Source: SZAS-103 sp964449135 | Lineage (GTDB): Bacteria > Pseudomonadota > Gammaproteobacteria > Xanthomonadales > Xanthomonadaceae | Assembly (NCBI GenBank): GCA_964449135.1 | Contig: CAYUXZ010000001.1 | Span: forward strand, 1 to 64,000 | Reading direction: 5' to 3' | DNA length: 64,000 nt | In this document: positions 52,075 through 60,751 of the stretch, one piece after another | How positions within the stretch are numbered: position 1 is the stretch's first letter | Layout of the letters: every line of letters begins with the position of its first letter | Translations under genes and position numbers: made by a program | Notes under the pieces: generated by a model | What the model was told of the DNA's origin: nothing | Seen by the model: the letters and a program-made list of their open reading frames with translations, nothing else | The model's database searches: none

Positions 52075-54528
52075 TCAGCGTTGCGGCAGCAAGCGCAGCG
52101 TGTGCGTGGTCTTGCCGGGCAGGAACGGCGTCGGTTCGCCGCGCACCCAGGCTTCGTGGCCCGCTCCCCAGAACGGCGACAGCGGATTCCCGCTCTGTCC
52201 GCCCGGCATCTCGACGATGCCGTCGGCTTCGTGTCCCGGCGAAACGACCATGCGCTCCGATGCGCCGAAGTCCGGCGAGGCCACGCGCGGCATGTTGGTG
52301 TCGCCGGGCAGTTCGTCGGGCGGCATGCACAGCCAGCGCTTGAACAGAGACGGCAGCGCGCGCGCGAGCGGATGGCAGATCGCCGCGGTATTGCGTTCTC
52401 CCCAGCGTCGTTGCGCAAGCGTGCCATGGTGGGTCAGGTCCTCGCGGACCTGCTTCGCGGCATCCTCGAACAGCGCGTCCCAGTTCGCGAACCGCGGCGA
52501 CAGCAGGTTCTGCGGACGTTGCGTGACCATCGGCCAAGCCACGCCTTCGAGCTGCGGCAGGTCGGGCATCACGAACTTGTCGCCGAGCGCGGCTTCCGCG
52601 GGTGCGAGCAGACCGTCGCGGATGCGCGAGAGCACCTGCAGGCGCCACGCGCGCACGATGCGGTAACTGACGGAATCCGGCTCGGCGCGGCCGTCCCAGT
52701 GCGCGGCCGCATCCGCAAGCTCACTCAGCGCCGGCGAATTCGCGCGCGCGGCCTCATCGCGCAGCAGCTGCCACCAGCGCTGCAGAAACAGCGCGCGATC
52801 GTCGAGCTGGATCGCGAGCAGGTCTTTCTCGGTGAACTGGTTCTTCGCGAACAAATCGTCGCGGATCTGCTTCGCGCGCGCGCCGTTGGCGTAGCCGCTA
52901 TCGCCGATCACGCGCAGGTCGTCGCCGTCGGTGACGCGATTGTTGGCAGTCCAGAGACGGCCTGATGCCGGATTCGAAAGGAGCGGGTTGAGATCAATCC
53001 ATTCAACCCAGTTGTTCTGCTTCCAGGTATGGCAGGGTCCAACATCGCCTGACCCTGGTATGCGAACATCATCGGAATAAAGTGATGGCTTTGGTTGTAC
53101 TCTCAGCCACAACTTGGAAGGTGCATCTCGATCGCAATCATTCCATTGCCGATCTAGCGGAATGCGGCCGGCGATGGTCCAAGCAATCCGACCGCTGCGA
53201 TCGGCGATCAACATGTTCTGCGCGGGAATGCCGGCGTGGTTCATCGTGCGAACGCCGATGCCTGCATCCTTCGCGATCGCCATATACATGGAGCCCAGCG
53301 TCAATGCTCCCTGCTCGTGCGCGGTCCACATCAACGACAGATTCGAGTCGGGTCCCGTTACCAAAGGCGTCCGCGTGCCTTCCGGACGCTCGGCGACCTC
53401 CATCAAATCAGATGAGCCGTTTCCTAACCCGATCTTTTCGTCGTGGATCGATTCAGGCCAGAAGCTTGCCTTGCACGCACTATCTGTCGGGTCCGTGCAG
53501 TCCTGCACCCAATCCATCCAGTCGCCGTAGCTGTTGGTGAACGCCCAGGCGACATGCGTGTTGCTGCCGACGATCACCGCGGGGATGCCGGGCAGGGTGA
53601 AACCGCCGACATCGACCTTGCCGTCAGGCGCTTTTGCGTCGGGGTACAGCAGTCGCGCGCGGAACCAGATGTCCGGTACGCGCAGATTGAGGTGCATGTC
53701 GTCGGCGACGATCGCGCGGCCGTCCTTCGTGAGCGTGCCGGACACCGCGAAGTTGTTGCTGCCGGGCGACATCGATTCGGCGAGTTTCTTCGCAATGTCC
53801 GCAGCGGGCATCGGCAGCTTGCGCAGGTCCAGCGTCGCCGCGTCGGGCAGCACGGCGTCGCCGCGCGGGCCGCCTTCGAGCGGTGCGTCCCAGCTCGTTC
53901 CATCTCGCGTGATCAGTGTGTACAACGCCGGTGGCACATGCTGTTTGATCCGCCACAGTGCAAGTTCGCGTTCATTGCTGCCGCCCTGCAGGTCGAAGTA
54001 CATCGCGTAGCCGACGAGTGCGGTGTCTGCCGGCTCCCATGGCTGCGGCCGCGTGCCGAGCAGCAGGTAGGGCCAGGGCCGCACCTTGAGGTCGGCGAGC
54101 CCAGCGTTCACGCCATCCGTGTAGGCCTTGAGCTGCGGCACTTTGTTCTCGGCAATTGTCCCCATGTACTCGAGTGCCCGTGAACGAAAGCGGTGCACGC
54201 GATGCTGCTTGTCGGTTTCCAGCGCGACCGGACCGAACAGTTCCGACAATTCGCCCGCGGCGAGTCGGCGCATCAGGTCCATCTCGAAGAAGCGCTCCTG
54301 CGCGTGCACGTAGCCGAGCGCGTGCAGCGCGTCGGTCTCGTTCGCGGCGTGAATCGTGACCACGCCGAGCGCATCGCGTTCGACATCCACGGGTGCTGAC
54401 AGGCCGGGCAGTTCGGCCGTGCCGTCGAGCGTCGCGAGGCTGCCGCGCAGCAGCCACCAGCCGGTCGCAAAGGCGATCGCGATCAGAACCAACAATGCGA
54501 TCGCACCGCGCTTGAACCATCGAGTCAT
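52075..54528 (-). CDS. Penicillin acylase family protein (peptidase S45, Ntn-hydrolase)
   Basis: An 817-residue exported enzyme with a signal anchor at residues 8-28. The autocatalytic cleavage site is seen at GSNNFAVSG, where Ser257 becomes the N-terminal nucleophile of the beta chain. RAIVADDMHLNLRVPDIWF and NTHVAWAFTNSYGDWMDW are typical of the family, as is HALGYVHAQERFFEMDLMRR in the alpha chain. Relatives hydrolyse penicillins or N-acyl homoserine lactones, so quorum quenching or amide recycling are both possible. It is divergent from the asnB leader. Confidence 0.88.
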   Translation of the reverse strand: MTRWFKRGAIALLVLIAIAFATGWWLLRGSLATLDGTAELPGLSAPVDVERDALGVVTIHAANETDALHALGYVHAQERFFEMDLMRRLAAGELSELFGPVALETDKQHRVHRFRSRALEYMGTIAENKVPQLKAYTDGVNAGLADLKVRPWPYLLLGTRPQPWEPADTALVGYAMYFDLQGGSNERELALWRIKQHVPPALYTLITRDGTSWDAPLEGGPRGDAVLPDAATLDLRKLPMPAADIAKKLAESMSPGSNNFAVSGTLTKDGRAIVADDMHLNLRVPDIWFRARLLYPDAKAPDGKVDVGGFTLPGIPAVIVGSNTHVAWAFTNSYGDWMDWVQDCTDPTDSACKASFWPESIHDEKIGLGNGSSDLMEVAERPEGTRTPLVTGPDSNLSLMWTAHEQGALTLGSMYMAIAKDAGIGVRTMNHAGIPAQNMLIADRSGRIAWTIAGRIPLDRQWNDCDRDAPSKLWLRVQPKPSLYSDDVRIPGSGDVGPCHTWKQNNWVEWIDLNPLLSNPASGRLWTANNRVTDGDDLRVIGDSGYANGARAKQIRDDLFAKNQFTEKDLLAIQLDDRALFLQRWWQLLRDEAARANSPALSELADAAAHWDGRAEPDSVSYRIVRAWRLQVLSRIRDGLLAPAEAALGDKFVMPDLPQLEGVAWPMVTQRPQNLLSPRFANWDALFEDAAKQVREDLTHHGTLAQRRWGERNTAAICHPLARALPSLFKRWLCMPPDELPGDTNMPRVASPDFGASERMVVSPGHEADGIVEMPGGQSGNPLSPFWGAGHEAWVRGEPTPFLPGKTTHTLRLLPQR

Positions 54529-54617
54529 GGGTGTGCTCCGAGCCAGCCGCGAGCTTAGCCGATGTGGTCTGGCCTGCGCCGCTTGCCAGCGGCTCGCCGA
54601 TCCGGCAGGATCGCCCA

Positions 54618-54737
54618 ATGACTTTCAGCCCGCGAGCCGCCATCCGACGCATCGACCGCAATGCCGCGGTGGCCGATGTGCGCGAGAACAATCGCAATTC
54701 GAATAATCCCAACGTCCCCCTGCGGGTCGGCGATTAG
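54618..54737 (+). CDS. Asparagine-rich leader peptide of asnB
   Basis: A 39-codon ORF from an ATG that follows an AGGA ribosome site (54606-54609) by 8 bases. The peptide contains seven Asn, six of them within ten residues (ENNRNSNNPN), and ends with a TAG at 54735-54737. Asparagine is not generally common, so this density just upstream of asparagine synthetase is the mark of a regulatory leader peptide. When charged Asn-tRNA is scarce the ribosome would stall on these codons. The peptide itself need have no function. Confidence 0.75.
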   Translation: MTFSPRAAIRRIDRNAAVADVRENNRNSNNPNVPLRVGD

Positions 54738-54804
54738 GCACGGTCAAACCACTTCCTAAGCAACGCACGACGGCCCGCAGAACTTGCGGGCCGTTTCGTT
54801 TTTT
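54653..54804 (+). promoter_or_regulatory. Predicted transcription attenuator of asnB
   Basis: Three competing helices are visible. 1:2 pairs CGACCGCA (54653-54660) with TGCGGGTCG (54721-54729), 8 bp with one bulged G. 2:3 (antiterminator) pairs 54720-54729 with 54771-54780, 10 bp with one G-U. 3:4 (terminator) pairs CGGCCCGCA (54771-54779) with TGCGGGCCG (54785-54793), followed by T-rich 54794-54804. The Asn codons lie between strands 1 and 2. A ribosome stalled there would block 1:2, allow 2:3, and so let transcription reach asnB. This is the trp/his layout; its use for asparagine is inferred from sequence only. Confidence 0.72.
54771..54804 (+). terminator. Intrinsic terminator in the asnB leader
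   Basis: A perfect 9-bp stem (extended by A-T to 10) with loop GAACT and the tail TTTCGTTTTTT. It stands 33 bases before the asnB ATG, with no gene stop just upstream other than the leader peptide, so its function must be regulatory. Confidence 0.88.
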
Positions 54805-54836
54805 GTCTTCGTAATTCAACCAACAAGGAAATCACC

Positions 54837-56528
54837 ATGTGTTCGATCCTCGGCATCTTCGGCCTGCAGTCAGGCGACGATCTCCCGGCATTGCGCCGGC
54901 AGGCGCTGGAACTCTCGCAACGCCAGCGCCATCGCGGCCCGGACTGGAGCGGCGTGCACGCCGACGAGTCCGCGATCCTCGTGCACGAGCGCCTCGCGAT
55001 CGTCGATCCGGCCGGCGGCTCGCAGCCGCTGCGTTCGGCCGACGGGCGCTACGTGCTCGCGGTGAACGGCGAGCTCTACAACCACCGTGATCTCGAACAT
55101 GCACTGACGCAGCCCTACGCGTTCCAGACCGGGTCGGATTGCGAGGTCATCAATGCGCTGTTCGCGCAGCGCGATGACATCGCGGCGTGGCTGAACGAGA
55201 TCGACGGCATCTTTGCGTTCGCGCTCTGGGACCGGAAAGCGCAGCGCTACCTGATCGCGCGCGATCCGATCGGCGTCTGCCCGCTGTACTGGGGCCACGA
55301 CGGCCACGGCCGCGTCTGTGTAGCTTCGGAGATGAAGGCGATCGCCGGGATCTGCGCTGATGTCGCGCAATTTCCGCCGGGCCACTACTACGACAGCGCG
55401 AGCGGCGAGCTCGTGCGCTACTACGCGCGACCGTGGCGCGACTACGAGGCGGTCGAAGGAGTCGAAGTCTCCGCGCAGGAATTGCGCGAGGCGTTCGAGC
55501 GCGCGGTGCACCGGCAGCTGATGAGCGACGTGCCCTACGGCGTGCTGCTCTCCGGCGGGTTGGATTCCTCGCTCGTCGCGGCCTGCGCGGCACGCTTCGC
55601 GCGTAAGCGCATCGAGGACGACGATCGCGGCGAGGCCTGGTGGCCGCGCCTGCATTCGTTCGCGATCGGGCTGGAAGGCTCGCCCGATCTCGCGGCCGCA
55701 CAGGTCGCCGCCGATGCGCTCGGCACCGTGCACCACGGCTTCAAGTACACCTTTGAGGAAGGCCTGGACGCGCTGCCCGAAGTGATCCGCCACATCGAGA
55801 CCTACGACGTGACGACGATCCGCGCGTCCACGCCGATGTTCCTGCTCGCGCGCCGGATCAAGGCGATGGGCGTGAAGATGGTGCTCTCGGGCGAGGGCAG
55901 CGACGAGATCTTCGGCGGCTACCTGTACTTCCACAAGGCGCCGAACGCGCGCGAATTCCACGAGGAACTCGTGCGCAAGCTCGACGCGTTGCATAACTAC
56001 GACTGCCTGCGCGCCAACAAGTCGATGATGGCCTGGGGCGTGGAGCCGCGCGTGCCTTTCCTCGACGTGGAATTCCTCGACGTCGCGATGCGCATGGACG
56101 CGCAGCACAAGATGGTGCGCAGCGGGCCCAGTGGTCGTCGCATCGAGAAGGCCGTGCTGCGCGAGGCATTCGCGGGGTATCTGCCCGACTCGATCCTGTG
56201 GCGGCAGAAGGAGCAGTTCAGCGACGGCGTCGGCTACGGCTGGATCGACGGCCTGAAGGCGCACGCCGAGTCGCATGTCAGCGATCGCGAATTCGCGGCG
56301 GCGGCGAACCGTTTTCCGCTCAATCCGCCGCAGACCAAGGAGGCGTATTTCTATCGCCGCATCTTCGAGCAGCAGTTCCCTGGCGCGGCCTGCGCGGAGA
56401 CGGTTCCCGGCGGCAAGTCGATCGCGTGCTCGTCGCCCGCGGCGATCGCATGGGACACCGCATTCGCGAACGCGGCCGATCCGTCGGGGCGCGCAGTGGC
56501 TGGCGTGCACGTCGCCGCGCACGCGTAG
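54837..56528 (+). CDS. asnB: Asparagine synthetase B, glutamine-hydrolysing
   Basis: A 563-residue cytoplasmic enzyme (E. coli 554) making asparagine from aspartate, ATP and glutamine. The N-terminal glutaminase domain begins MCSILGIFG, with Cys2 as nucleophile after Met removal, followed by RHRGPDWSG and AVNGELYNHRDLE. The synthetase domain has the ATP pyrophosphatase loop LLSGGLDSSLVAA and VLSGEGSDEIFGGYLYF. KQEQFSDGVGYGW-like (KEQFSDGVGYGWIDGLKAH) is typical of the AsnB group. The AAGGAA ribosome site lies 6 bases upstream. Expression is probably controlled by the leader just before it. Confidence 0.95.
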   Translation: MCSILGIFGLQSGDDLPALRRQALELSQRQRHRGPDWSGVHADESAILVHERLAIVDPAGGSQPLRSADGRYVLAVNGELYNHRDLEHALTQPYAFQTGSDCEVINALFAQRDDIAAWLNEIDGIFAFALWDRKAQRYLIARDPIGVCPLYWGHDGHGRVCVASEMKAIAGICADVAQFPPGHYYDSASGELVRYYARPWRDYEAVEGVEVSAQELREAFERAVHRQLMSDVPYGVLLSGGLDSSLVAACAARFARKRIEDDDRGEAWWPRLHSFAIGLEGSPDLAAAQVAADALGTVHHGFKYTFEEGLDALPEVIRHIETYDVTTIRASTPMFLLARRIKAMGVKMVLSGEGSDEIFGGYLYFHKAPNAREFHEELVRKLDALHNYDCLRANKSMMAWGVEPRVPFLDVEFLDVAMRMDAQHKMVRSGPSGRRIEKAVLREAFAGYLPDSILWRQKEQFSDGVGYGWIDGLKAHAESHVSDREFAAAANRFPLNPPQTKEAYFYRRIFEQQFPGAACAETVPGGKSIACSSPAAIAWDTAFANAADPSGRAVAGVHVAAHA

Positions 56529-56541
56529 GGTCGAAATCGTT

Positions 56542-56566
56542 TCCGCCCGGTGGCGAGCCGGGCGGA
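56542..56566. terminator. Hairpin between convergent asnB and a small secreted-protein gene
   Basis: A perfect 9-bp stem (TCCGCCCGG with CCGGGCGGA) with a 7-nt loop, 14 bases after the asnB stop and 11 before the stop of the opposing gene. No T-run follows, so termination strength is uncertain. Confidence 0.55.
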
Positions 56567-56577
56567 GCGATCCGCGA

Positions 56578-56904
56578 TCAGGGAATCGCGGCCGTGCTGA
56601 CGTTGATCCAGTAGAGGTTTCCGCAGGTGCCGCTGTATCCGGGCGGGCAAACGATCGGCGTGTAACCGATATCCACCGAGGCCTTGCGCAAGAATGCACC
56701 CTGCAGCAGCGAACCGTTGGGATCGGTGGCGCTCGTGAAGATGCTAAGCCCGCTGGCGGCGTTGTAGAAGCGGATGTTGGTCGTGCTGCCGGAACTGCCG
56801 GTCTGGACCAGGTCGAACTTGCCGCTGAAGCTGGCCGCATCCGCGTTCGCGCTCAGACCGAGCGCGAGCGCTCCCGCGACGAGCACGGAAGAAACACGTT
56901 TCAT
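56578..56904 (-). CDS. Hypothetical small secreted protein
   Basis: A 108-residue protein starting at the ATG 56904, which opens a clear signal peptide (MKRVSSVLVAGALALGL, cleaved after about NADAA). The mature 85 residues are Ser/Gly/Thr-rich, with VQTGSSGSTTNIRFYNAASG in the middle and a disulphide-capable pair in CPPGYSGTCGN. It has no recognised domain. It is convergent with asnB and divergent from the MFS gene. Confidence 0.68.
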   Translation of the reverse strand: MKRVSSVLVAGALALGLSANADAASFSGKFDLVQTGSSGSTTNIRFYNAASGLSIFTSATDPNGSLLQGAFLRKASVDIGYTPIVCPPGYSGTCGNLYWINVSTAAIP

Positions 56905-57043
56905 GAATCGTCCCCGTTGGTCCTGCGCATCGCAGGCAATGAAGTGAACGCGGGATACGCCGGCCACCGGACAGATTCGGCTACTCTGGCTCGACTGCGT
57001 GGGCTTGCGGGAGTGTTCGGGTGGGTTCCAGGTGAATCAGCAA

Positions 57044-58285
57044 ATGACCGGTCCACGCCTCGGCCTGCGCGAGAACCTGCCGCAGTTCTCGCTATTGGTG
57101 CTGGTGAACGCGTTCGTCGGCGCGATGGTGGGCCTGGAGCGCAGCATCGTCTCGCCGATGGCCGAGCAGGTGTTCCACCTCGCCGCGAAGAGCGCGGTGC
57201 TGTCGTTCATCGTCGCGTTCGGCATCGCGAAAGCGCTGACGAATTACCTTGCGGGACGCTGGTCGGACCGGATCGGACGCAAGCGCGTGCTCGTGGCGGG
57301 ATGGCTGGTCGCGGTTCCCGTACCGTTCCTGCTGATGTGGGCGCCGGGCTGGTCCTGGGTGCTGTTCGCGAACGTGCTGCTCGGCGTAAGCCAAGGGTTG
57401 GCCTGGTCCACCACGGTGATCATGAAGATAGACCTGGTCGGACCGCGGCGGCGCGGCTTCGCGATGGGGCTCAACGAATTCGCGGGCTATGTCGCGGTGG
57501 CCGGCAGTGCGCTGCTCACCGGGCTGATCGCCGCGCGTTACGGACTGCGTCCGCAACCGTTCTATCTCGGTGTAGGTTTCGTCGCGGTCGGACTGCTGTT
57601 GTCGGTCGCGTTGGTGCGAGAGACGCGGCACCACGTCGCCGTCGAATCCGAGTCGCATGAAGAACTCGACTCGGCGCAGATGCCGTCGCAGCGCGAAATT
57701 TTCCTGCGTACGAGCTTTCGCGATCGTGATCTCGCCAGCGTTACGCAGGCCGGGCTCGTCAACAATCTCAACGATGGCGTCGCCTGGGGCTTGTTCCCGT
57801 TGCTGTTCGCTGCCGCGCGGATGGATCTGCAGCAAATCGGCGTGCTTGCTGCGATCTATCCGGCAGTCTGGGGCATCGCGCAATTGTTCGCCGGCGCGTG
57901 GTCGGATCGTGTCGGTCGCAAATGGCTGATCGCCGGCGGCATGTGGATCCAGGCCGCGGCGATCGCATGGATTGCGGCCGCGCGTGAATTCGGCGGATTC
58001 GCGACGGCCTCGGCGCTGCTCGGCATCGGCACGGCGATGGTGTATCCGACCCTGCTCGCGGCGATCGGCGATGTCGCGCATCCGCTCTGGCGCGCGTCGG
58101 CGGTCGGCGTGTATCGGTTCTGGCGCGATCTCGGCTACGCGGTCGGCGCGCTGCTCGCGGGCGTGCTTGCCGATGCGCTGGGACTGCCATTCGCGATGGA
58201 CTTCGTCGCGGCGATCACCTTCGCATCGGGCCTGCTGGTCGCGCTGCGGATGCGCGAAACGCTGATGCGATCCGCGCAGCGATGA
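57044..58285 (+). CDS. MFS transporter
   Basis: A 413-residue inner membrane carrier with twelve predicted helices. The MFS loop 2-3 motif is present as GRWSDRIGRKRVLVAG and again in the second half as GAWSDRVGRKWLIAGG, showing the internal duplication. The ATG at 57044 is chosen because AGGTGA at 57029-57034 is a good ribosome site; in-frame GTGs upstream are less likely. The substrate is not predictable. It converges with parC with a single base between the stop codons. Confidence 0.87.
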   Translation: MTGPRLGLRENLPQFSLLVLVNAFVGAMVGLERSIVSPMAEQVFHLAAKSAVLSFIVAFGIAKALTNYLAGRWSDRIGRKRVLVAGWLVAVPVPFLLMWAPGWSWVLFANVLLGVSQGLAWSTTVIMKIDLVGPRRRGFAMGLNEFAGYVAVAGSALLTGLIAARYGLRPQPFYLGVGFVAVGLLLSVALVRETRHHVAVESESHEELDSAQMPSQREIFLRTSFRDRDLASVTQAGLVNNLNDGVAWGLFPLLFAAARMDLQQIGVLAAIYPAVWGIAQLFAGAWSDRVGRKWLIAGGMWIQAAAIAWIAAAREFGGFATASALLGIGTAMVYPTLLAAIGDVAHPLWRASAVGVYRFWRDLGYAVGALLAGVLADALGLPFAMDFVAAITFASGLLVALRMRETLMRSAQR

Positions 58286-58286
58286 A

Positions 58287-60539
58287 TCAGGATGCTTCGA
58301 CCGACAGGCCGTCGATCTTCTGCCAGCCGCGCGGCAGCAGGCTGCCGCGCGTCGCGCGCGAGCCGACCCAGGCATCGAGTTCCTTCCACGACAGCCGCAT
58401 CGGCGCGCGCTGGCCGCTGAACACGATCAGCGCGCCGTCGAGCGGCACGGCCGCGACCGCGGCGACGCGCTCGGTCGCGAGCTTCGCGCGCGGGATCTCG
58501 ATGAGCTTGTTGCCCTTGCCCTTGTCGAGCTCGGGCAGTTCGGCGACCGGGAACACGAGCAGGTGTCCTGCGGTCGTGATCACCGCGAGGCGATCGCTGG
58601 CCGCGTCGCGCACCAGCGCGGGGGCGACCACGCGCGCGCCCTCGGGCACCGAGATCATCGCCTTGCCGGCTTTCTGCCGGTTCACCAGATTCTCGAAGAG
58701 GGTAACGAAACCGTAGCCGATGTTCGACGCGAGCACGAGCCGCGTATCGGGATCCCCGCCCACGAGCGCGTTGAATTGCGCGCCCGGAGCCAGCGTGAAG
58801 CGACCCGTCAGCGGCTCGCCGTTGCCGCGCGCGGACGGCAGGGTGTGCGCGAGCGCGGAATAGCTGCGTCCCGTCGAATCCAGGAATGCGATCTGCTGCG
58901 TGCTGCGCGCGTGGATCGCCTGCAGCAGGCGGTCGCCTTCGCGGTAGCCGAGTTCGGCGGCGTTGACGTCGTGGCCTTTCGCGGCACGCACCCAGCCCTT
59001 CTCGGACAGTACGACCGTGACCGGCTCGCTGGCGACCAGTTCGGTCTCGGAGATCGCCTGCGCGGCGCCGCGCGCGACGATCGGCGAACGCCGCGCGTCG
59101 CCGAATTTCTTCGCGTCGGCGAGCAGTTCGTCCTTGATCAGCTTCTTCAACCGCGCGCTCGAACCGAGCGTGTTCTGGATCGCGGCGCGCTCGTCCTTGA
59201 GCTCGTCCTGCTCGCCGCGGATCTTCATTTCCTCGAGCCGCGCGAGTTGTTTCAGCTTCGTTTCGAGGATGTATTCGGCTTGTTCGTCGCTCAATCCGAA
59301 ACGCGCGATCAGCGCGGGCTTGGGTTCGTCCTCGCGACGGATGATGCGGATCACCTCGTCGAGGTTGAGGAAGGCGATCAGCAGGCCTTCGAGTAGATGC
59401 AAGCGGCGTTCGACCTTGCCGAGCCGATGTTCGAGCCTGCGGCGCACGGTGGATTTTCGGAACTCCAGCCATTCGAGCAACAGCTGCCGCAAATTCTTGA
59501 CCTGCGGGCGGCCGTCCGCGCCGATGATGTTGAGGTTGACGCGATAGCTGCGTTCGAGGTCCGTCGTCGCAAACAGATGCCCCATCAGTCCGTCGAAGTC
59601 CACGCGGTTCGATCGCGGGATCAGCACGATCCGCGTCGGGTTCGCGTGGTCGGATTCGTCGCGGATGTCCTCGAGCCACGGCAGCTTCTTCGCGCGCATC
59701 TGCTGCGCGATCTGCTCGATGGCCTTGCCCGGCGAGACCTGATAGGGCAGCGCGGTGATGACGATGTTCGCGCCCTCGCGCGCGTACACGGCGCGCGCCC
59801 GCACGCTGCCGCCGCCGGTTTCGTAGATCGCGCGCAATTCGGCGCGCGGGGTGATGATCTCCGCCTCGGTCGGATAATCCGGCCCGAGCACGTGTTCGCA
59901 CAGATCGCGCACGCCCGCGTCGGGATCGTCGAGGAGGCGCACGCAGGCGCTCACGACTTCGTTGAGGTTGTGCGGCGGCACGTCGGTCGCCATGCCGACC
60001 GCGATGCCGGTCGTTCCGTTGAGCAGCAGGTGCGGCAGCCGCGCGGGCAGCCAGCCCGGCTCCTCCAGCGTGCCGTCGAAGTTCGGCGACCAGTCGACCG
60101 TGCCCTGCGCGAGCTCGCCGAGCAGCACCTCGGCGATCGGCGTGAGCTTGGCTTCGGTGTAGCGCATCGCGGCGAACGACTTGGGGTCGTCGGTCGAACC
60201 GAAATTGCCCTGTCCCTCGATCAGCGGATAGCGGTACGAAAACGGCTGCGCCATCAGCACCAGCGCCTCGTAGCAGGCCGAATCGCCGTGTGGGTGGTAC
60301 TTGCCGATCACGTCGCCGACCGTGCGCGCGGATTTCTTGGGTTTGGAGGCCGCGTTCAGGCCGAGCTCGCTCATCGCGTAGATGATCCGGCGCTGCACCG
60401 GCTTCAGGCCGTCGCCGAGGAAGGGCAGGGCGCGGTCGAGGACGACGTACATCGAGTAGTCGAGGTAGGCGCGCTCGGCGTATTCGCGCAGCGGCACCTG
60501 CTCGAAACCGTGGAAACTGGCTCGGGTGGGGGAGGTCAT
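58287..60539 (-). CDS. parC: DNA topoisomerase IV subunit A
   Basis: A 750-residue subunit of the decatenating type II topoisomerase. Catalytic Tyr127 is in FAAMRYTEA. The quinolone-determining region is KYHPHGDSACYEALVLMAQP, with Ser87 and Glu91 at the E. coli Ser80 and Glu84 positions, so no target mutation is present. KPVQRRIIYAMSELGLN and HNLNEVVSACVRLLDDPD are typical. The C-terminal beta-propeller follows from about residue 500. The length and the GKYHPHGDSA context assign it to ParC and not GyrA. parE is not in the window. Confidence 0.95.
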   Translation of the reverse strand: MTSPTRASFHGFEQVPLREYAERAYLDYSMYVVLDRALPFLGDGLKPVQRRIIYAMSELGLNAASKPKKSARTVGDVIGKYHPHGDSACYEALVLMAQPFSYRYPLIEGQGNFGSTDDPKSFAAMRYTEAKLTPIAEVLLGELAQGTVDWSPNFDGTLEEPGWLPARLPHLLLNGTTGIAVGMATDVPPHNLNEVVSACVRLLDDPDAGVRDLCEHVLGPDYPTEAEIITPRAELRAIYETGGGSVRARAVYAREGANIVITALPYQVSPGKAIEQIAQQMRAKKLPWLEDIRDESDHANPTRIVLIPRSNRVDFDGLMGHLFATTDLERSYRVNLNIIGADGRPQVKNLRQLLLEWLEFRKSTVRRRLEHRLGKVERRLHLLEGLLIAFLNLDEVIRIIRREDEPKPALIARFGLSDEQAEYILETKLKQLARLEEMKIRGEQDELKDERAAIQNTLGSSARLKKLIKDELLADAKKFGDARRSPIVARGAAQAISETELVASEPVTVVLSEKGWVRAAKGHDVNAAELGYREGDRLLQAIHARSTQQIAFLDSTGRSYSALAHTLPSARGNGEPLTGRFTLAPGAQFNALVGGDPDTRLVLASNIGYGFVTLFENLVNRQKAGKAMISVPEGARVVAPALVRDAASDRLAVITTAGHLLVFPVAELPELDKGKGNKLIEIPRAKLATERVAAVAAVPLDGALIVFSGQRAPMRLSWKELDAWVGSRATRGSLLPRGWQKIDGLSVEAS

Positions 60540-60680
60540 GGGGTAAGTCCGGCTGGATTCGCTGCTGGCGATGGTCAGCTCACGATCATAAGGGTCGCGG
60601 CCACGGATTGGGGCAAGGAGCGGTTCAAGACCCAAGCGGATGTGGCGAGTACGCGATCCTTGGAAGTGCCGCGGCAAAAC

Positions 60681-60698
60681 ATGTGACAGCAGTCACAT
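60681..60698. promoter_or_regulatory. CRP/Clp-type operator upstream of marR
   Basis: A perfect dyad ATGTGAC-AGCA-GTCACAT, which contains TGTGA-N6-TCACA, the CRP consensus core. It is centred about 61 bases before the predicted start site, the usual distance for class I activation. In Xanthomonadales the Clp protein recognises the same motif and responds to c-di-GMP. The match is exact but function is inferred. Confidence 0.75.
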
Positions 60699-60715
60699 CC
60701 AAAACATTAATTGCC

Positions 60716-60743
60716 TTGACAAATATTTTTTCGGCACTAAACT
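60716..60743 (+). promoter_or_regulatory. Sigma-70 promoter of the marR-efflux operon
   Basis: TTGACA (60716-60721, 6/6 match) and TAAACT (60738-60743, 4/6) are 16 bp apart in an AT-rich stretch unlike the surroundings. The start site falls at about 60750, at or next to the marR ATG at 60752, which suggests a leaderless mRNA. Confidence 0.75.
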
Positions 60744-60751
60744 AGCCGCCC

